Part shown: positions 63,607 to 64,000 of the stretch, one piece after another
How positions within the stretch are numbered: position 1 is the first letter of the stretch
Layout of the letters: every line of letters starts with the position of its first letter
From: an uncultured Rubrobacteraceae bacterium
GTDB taxonomy: Bacteria; Actinomycetota; Rubrobacteria; Rubrobacterales; Rubrobacteraceae
Assembly: GCA_902806065.1 (NCBI GenBank)
Contig: CADCVE010000060.1
Coordinates: forward strand, 1-64,000
Length of the DNA stretch: 64,000 nt
Reading direction: 5' to 3'
Translations under genes and position numbers: made by a program
The notes under the pieces: model-generated
Told to the model about the DNA's origin: nothing
Databases searched by the model: none
Seen by the model: only the letters and a program-made list of their open reading frames with translations

Positions 63607-63741
63607 ATGGAAATGAAATTTATGAGAGATAGAGCGAGGTATAATCCGCTTATTGCTGGCGGACGTAGTCATTTACGAAAGACCAATACGGTTATAAGAG
63701 AAGCCGTAGAGGACCCTCGGAACGGAGGAGGCTCCAGCTAA
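63607..63741 (+). CDS. Small ORF (44 aa) overlapping the clpC start
   Basis: ATG 63607 has GGGAGAAGG about five bases upstream and opens a 44-codon frame (MEMKFMRDRARYNPLIAGGR) ending at TAA 63739-63741, which shares its last base with the clpC ATG (TAATG). The protein is basic with no membrane segment. Such an overlap suggests translational coupling; the ORF may be a leader peptide or a true small protein. Not recognised. The AGGAGG used for clpC lies inside its end. Confidence 0.5.
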   Translation: MEMKFMRDRARYNPLIAGGRSHLRKTNTVIREAVEDPRNGGGSS

Positions 63742-64000
63742 TGTTCGAACGATTCACCGAACGGGCTCGCAAGGTGGTGGTCCTTGCACAAGAAGAGGCC
63801 CGTCACTTCAACCACAACTACATAGGCACGGAACACCTGCTCCTTGGCCTCTTGCGCGAGGATGAAGGTGTCGCCGCCCGTGCCCTTGGCTCCCTGAACG
63901 TCACCCTCGACGAGGTGCGCGAGCAGGTCGAGAGCATCGTCGGTTACGGCGAGGAAGGGACGGGCGGCCAGGCGCCGTTCACCCCGCGCTCGAAGAAAGT
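63741..64000 (+). CDS. clpC: ATP-dependent Clp protease ATPase subunit ClpC (runs off window)
   Basis: The first 86 residues of ClpC (MFERFTERARKVVVLAQEEA) give the first Clp_N repeat and the start of the second (FTPRSKK). The two AAA+ modules would follow outside the window, so full identity as ClpC is inferred. GGAGGAGG lies about ten bases upstream of ATG 63741. ClpC unfolds substrates for ClpP; its N-domain binds adaptors. The same N-domain is fused to FolB at 59148. Confidence 0.85.
   Translation, partial: MFERFTERARKVVVLAQEEARHFNHNYIGTEHLLLGLLREDEGVAARALGSLNVTLDEVREQVESIVGYGEEGTGGQAPFTPRSKK

Overview
The window comes from a GC-rich, monoderm-type bacterium and best fits a deep-branching actinobacterium of the Rubrobacter kind. 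This is inferred from the combination of a class I (archaeal-type) lysyl-tRNA synthetase, a B12-dependent ribonucleotide reductase paired with NrdR, frequent GTG/TTG starts, stop-start overlaps, and a ClpC/FtsH/folate/CoaX/GreA housekeeping block. I could not run a database search, so the genus is a judgement. LAYOUT. 1-5.8 kb: the edge of an IS630-family transposase, an ACT-domain malic enzyme, a VanX-like lipoprotein dipeptidase, a small unknown protein, a cold-shock protein with an intrinsic terminator in its leader, a fatty-acid desaturase and a secreted low-complexity protein. 5.9-13.5 kb: an almost complete arginine pathway arranged divergently around putative ARG boxes: argJ-argB-argD-argF leftward and argC-argR-GNAT-argG rightward; argH is not here. 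13.5-19 kb: macrodomain protein, ArsC-like phosphatase, and a leftward MoxR / DUF58 / TgpA-type transglutaminase cluster. 19-23.3 kb: tadA, nrdR, nrdJ with a putative NrdR box, and tRNA-Ser(CGA). 23.4-28.6 kb: a decayed GT87 mannosyltransferase, a thiamine-binding-type protein and three overlapping glycosyltransferase genes. 28.7-34.1 kb: one very large membrane sensor (GAF, eight PAS modules, GGDEF, EAL) predicted to turn over cyclic-di-GMP. 34.6-38.6 kb: two paralogous TPR membrane proteins, a DUF1802 protein, fumC and a Uma2-type nuclease. 38.6-44.3 kb is an accessory, decaying zone: a fumC tail duplicate, an IS3-family element with a candidate -1 frameshift site, a DUF433/DUF5615 pair, stress-type small proteins, and fragments of a methyltransferase whose intact copy lies at 50.6 kb. 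44.3-51.8 kb: a DAC-domain (possible cyclic-di-AMP) protein, an AraC regulator divergent from a cupin / alcohol dehydrogenase / aldo-keto reductase set (one reductase frameshifted), the methyltransferase and a Nudix hydrolase. 52-54 kb: initiator tRNA-Met, a roughly 450-nt structured leader and a cell-surface-like protein with an EPxFxE hexapeptide array. 54.3-64 kb: tilS-hpt, ftsH-folP-(ClpN-FolB)-folK-coaX, greA, lysS, and a 44-codon ORF overlapping the start of clpC. The most unusual item is the gene at 59148-59975. It encodes a complete ClpC-type N-terminal domain fused in frame to dihydroneopterin aldolase (FolB). The same Clp N-domain, about 78% identical over the visible 86 residues, starts the real clpC 4.6 kb downstream. 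Other items worth a second look are the DAC-domain protein, the structured leader at 52.7 kb, the 11-bp phased repeats at 5.85 kb, the clpC-coupled small ORF, and the gene-fragment graveyard around 43-44 kb.
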